Shown: positions 5,968-7,465 of the stretch, piece after piece | Position numbering within the stretch: position 1 is the stretch's first letter | Layout of the letters: the number at the start of each line of letters is the position of its first letter | DNA from: an uncultured Acidimicrobiaceae bacterium | GTDB lineage: Bacteria > Actinomycetota > Acidimicrobiia > Acidimicrobiales > Ilumatobacteraceae | Assembly (NCBI GenBank): GCA_903934195.1 | Contig: CAIZMV010000005.1 | Span: 1 to 7,465 of the forward strand | Direction: 5' to 3' | DNA length: 7,465 nt | Notes under the pieces: model-generated | Databases searched by the model: none | What the model saw: the letters and a program-made list of their open reading frames with translations, nothing else | Told to the model about the DNA's origin: nothing | Translations under genes and position numbers: made by a program

Positions 5968-6609
5968 GTGATACATAAGGAAATTCGTGCCGTCCTCTGG
6001 GATTTCGGAGGGGTCATCCTTTCCAGCCCTTTTGAGGCCTTTAATCGCTATGAAACGGCATCTGGACTGCCGTTAGATCACATTCGGCGGGTGAATTCCA
6101 CTAATCCAGATGGGAACGCCTGGGCCCTCCTTGAGCGCAATGACATCTCGCCCCTTGAGTTCGATGCCCTCTTTGCCTCGGAAAGCGAGGCACTTGGCCA
6201 CCGGATACCAGGCGCCGACGTGCTTGCCCTGCTGTCTGGCGATGTGCGCCCAGCCATGGTGGCTGCTCTTGACCTTGTTATCGCCTCTGGGTACCACACG
6301 GCGTGTCTGACTAACAATGTGGTGTCAACTACCCCCGACCCCTCACCACGACAAATTGAAGTCGCCGCAATCATGAAGAAGTTTGATCATGTGGTGGAGA
6401 GCAGCAAAGTTGGTTGCAGAAAACCTGAACCACGTTTCTATGAGATTGCATGCGAACTTGTTGGCGTCTCACCAGATGAATGCGTGTTTCTTGACGACCT
6501 AGGTGTCAACTTAAAACCAGCAGCAGCAATGGGCATGCGCACCATCAAAGTTGGCGACCCAACTATTGCTCTTCTGGAACTTTCAGACCACTTGGGTCTT
6601 CAGTTTTAA
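5968..6609 (+). CDS. HAD-superfamily hydrolase (subfamily IA; sEH-N/ACAD10-like)
   Basis: A 213-residue protein with the four HAD motifs, numbered from GTG 5968. Motif I is WDFGGV with nucleophile Asp12. Motif II is CLTNN with Thr115. Motif III is CRKPEPRFY with Lys152. Motif IV is VFLDDLGVN with Asp176 and Asp177. A helical cap lies between motifs I and II (about 20-85), as in subfamily IA. The residue two after the nucleophile, normally Asp acting as acid/base, is Gly14. The DFGGV form is common in the relatives near the N-terminal phosphatase of soluble epoxide hydrolase and ACAD10, so it is a family trait rather than decay. The substrate, probably a small phosphorylated or halogenated compound, cannot be told. 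Alternative starts are ATG 5941 (nine residues longer) and TTG 5902. GTG 5968 is preferred because motif I then begins about ten residues in and a -10 box sits 7 nt upstream. The stop interlocks with the kgd stop. Confidence 0.88.
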   Translation: MIHKEIRAVLWDFGGVILSSPFEAFNRYETASGLPLDHIRRVNSTNPDGNAWALLERNDISPLEFDALFASESEALGHRIPGADVLALLSGDVRPAMVAALDLVIASGYHTACLTNNVVSTTPDPSPRQIEVAAIMKKFDHVVESSKVGCRKPEPRFYEIACELVGVSPDECVFLDDLGVNLKPAAAMGMRTIKVGDPTIALLELSDHLGLQF

Positions 6610-7465
6610 AAACCCGAGAATGTTTCGTCCATAAGGTCGCCATGTTCTTGGTCATGAATAGCTTTTGAACCTGTTGCAGGGCTTCCTGAGGCAACCCGCG
6701 CTGTATGACGTAAGTCGTACCCACGTTCTTTCACCCGCCAGATGCGGTGTTCAACGAATTGCCATGCACCCATGTTTTCCGGTTCCTCTTGAAGCCAGAC
6801 AATCTCTTTTGCGTTCGGATACGAGGCAATTGCTTCATTGATTTGATCAATGGGGAATGGATACAACTGCTCAACACGAACTACAGCCACAGGAGCGGCG
6901 CGCTTATCGCGTTCTGCCATGGCGTCCCATGCCACTTTTCCGCTGCACAACACGATGCGCTTGACTGACGCCTTATCGCTAACGAAAGGATCATCCAGAA
7001 CTTCTTGGAAAGAACCCGAGGTGACATCCTCAAGGCGTGAGCGACTCTCTTTCATTCGCAATGGCTGCTTCGGCGTGAAGATAACCAATGGCTTGCGAAT
7101 ATCACGGTGCAATTGACGACGCAGTACGTGGAAGAACTGAGCGGCTGTGGTTGCGTTGACGACTTGAATGTTGTCTTCTGCGCATGATTGCAAGAACCGT
7201 TCCACGCGTGCGCTGGAATGCTCTGGGCCTTGACCTTCGAAACCATGTGGCAACAACAGCACCAAGCCGTTTTGTTGCTTCCATTTATCTTCAGCTGCCA
7301 CCAGGTACTGGTCAAGCACAATCTGCGCACCGTTAATGAAGTCACCAAACTGTGCTTCCCACATGGTGAGAGTGTTGCGGTTCGTATGCGCGTAGCCGTA
7401 TTCGAAACCAAGTGCTGCATACTCAGACAAGAGTGAGTCGTACACCCAGAACTTTCCAGTTGCAC
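6606..7465 (-). CDS. kgd: multifunctional 2-oxoglutarate dehydrogenase E1 / decarboxylase (Kgd), C-terminal part
   Basis: The visible 285 residues are the C-terminal end of a thiamine-diphosphate E1 enzyme that decarboxylates 2-oxoglutarate in the TCA cycle. The frame stays open to the right edge: before the VYDSLLSEY block it reads ATGKFW, so the GTG at 7445 is internal and not a start. Family blocks seen: EYAALGFEYGY, MWEAQFGDFINGAQ, LLLPHGFEGQGPEHSSAR (transketolase-like pyrimidine-binding domain), then KQPLRMKESRS, LYPFP and WLQEEPENMGAW in the OGDH C-terminal domain. The presence of the SSAR and EEPENMGAW blocks identifies OGDH E1 rather than pyruvate E1. In actinobacteria the full protein is about 1,230 residues with an N-terminal acyltransferase part; whether that holds here is outside the window. 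The gene ends TAA, sharing TTAA with the convergent HAD gene, with no terminator hairpin between. Confidence 0.96.
   Translation of the reverse strand, partial: ATGKFWVYDSLLSEYAALGFEYGYAHTNRNTLTMWEAQFGDFINGAQIVLDQYLVAAEDKWKQQNGLVLLLPHGFEGQGPEHSSARVERFLQSCAEDNIQVVNATTAAQFFHVLRRQLHRDIRKPLVIFTPKQPLRMKESRSRLEDVTSGSFQEVLDDPFVSDKASVKRIVLCSGKVAWDAMAERDKRAAPVAVVRVEQLYPFPIDQINEAIASYPNAKEIVWLQEEPENMGAWQFVEHRIWRVKERGYDLRHTARVASGSPATGSKAIHDQEHGDLMDETFSGF

Noticed and set aside
7445..7465. GTG at 7445 as start of a short 279-residue protein
   Set aside because: The frame stays open upstream to the edge and reads ATGKFW before VYDSLLSEY, the normal internal sequence of Kgd/OGDH E1.
1..7465. Mobile element, CRISPR array, toxin-antitoxin pair, defence island or RNA gene
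   Set aside because: No transposase, integrase, regularly spaced repeat, tRNA-like fold or defence-type gene pair is visible; all space is taken by housekeeping-type genes. The NYN nuclease has no small partner gene that would suggest a VapC-type toxin.

Overview
The window is ordinary, densely packed bacterial chromosome, with about 50% G+C in a hand-counted sample line. It most likely comes from an actinobacterium, and Acidimicrobiia-like is my best guess. The main reasons are the C-terminus of a Kgd-type 2-oxoglutarate dehydrogenase/decarboxylase E1, an HRDC-tailed UvrD2-type helicase, a small bPH2/SHOCT membrane protein, and a histone-H1-like Lys/Ala tail of the kind seen in actinobacterial nucleic-acid-binding proteins. 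GTG starts and starts without a Shine-Dalgarno are frequent, which also fits. The lineage call is inference from protein flavour only.

Layout, left to right: (1) an alpha/beta hydrolase on the minus strand, cut by the left edge. (2) A 46-bp gap carrying a perfect 10-bp inverted repeat. (3) A minus-strand membrane protein with two TM segments, a bPH2 domain and a SHOCT tail. (4) A 33-bp divergent intergenic region with two back-to-back TANNNT -10 elements, each placed for leaderless transcription. (5) A plus-strand UvrD2-like helicase whose 3' end overlaps (6) a minus-strand PaaI-type thioesterase. (7) Exonuclease III (xth), minus, overlapping the thioesterase start by 4 bp. (8) A minus-strand NYN ribonuclease fused to an S1-like domain and a Lys-rich tail. 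(9) A divergent plus-strand HAD hydrolase, whose stop codon interlocks with that of (10) kgd, minus, cut by the right edge.

The minus-strand series NYN-S1 RNase, xth and thioesterase reads as a possible operon: gaps are 48 bp, then a 4-bp overlap. xth also has a good internal leaderless promoter of its own. Helicase, AP endonuclease and RNase give the centre a nucleic-acid-maintenance flavour, but no dedicated system is evident. I see no mobile element, CRISPR array, tRNA, rRNA or prophage trace, and no stretch over 60 bp without a gene.

The points most worth a second look are the NYN-S1-Lys-tail protein, the recurring -10 boxes exactly 6-7 nt upstream of start codons, the UvrD2-like helicase lacking the tetracysteine module, and the inverted repeat before the hydrolase.
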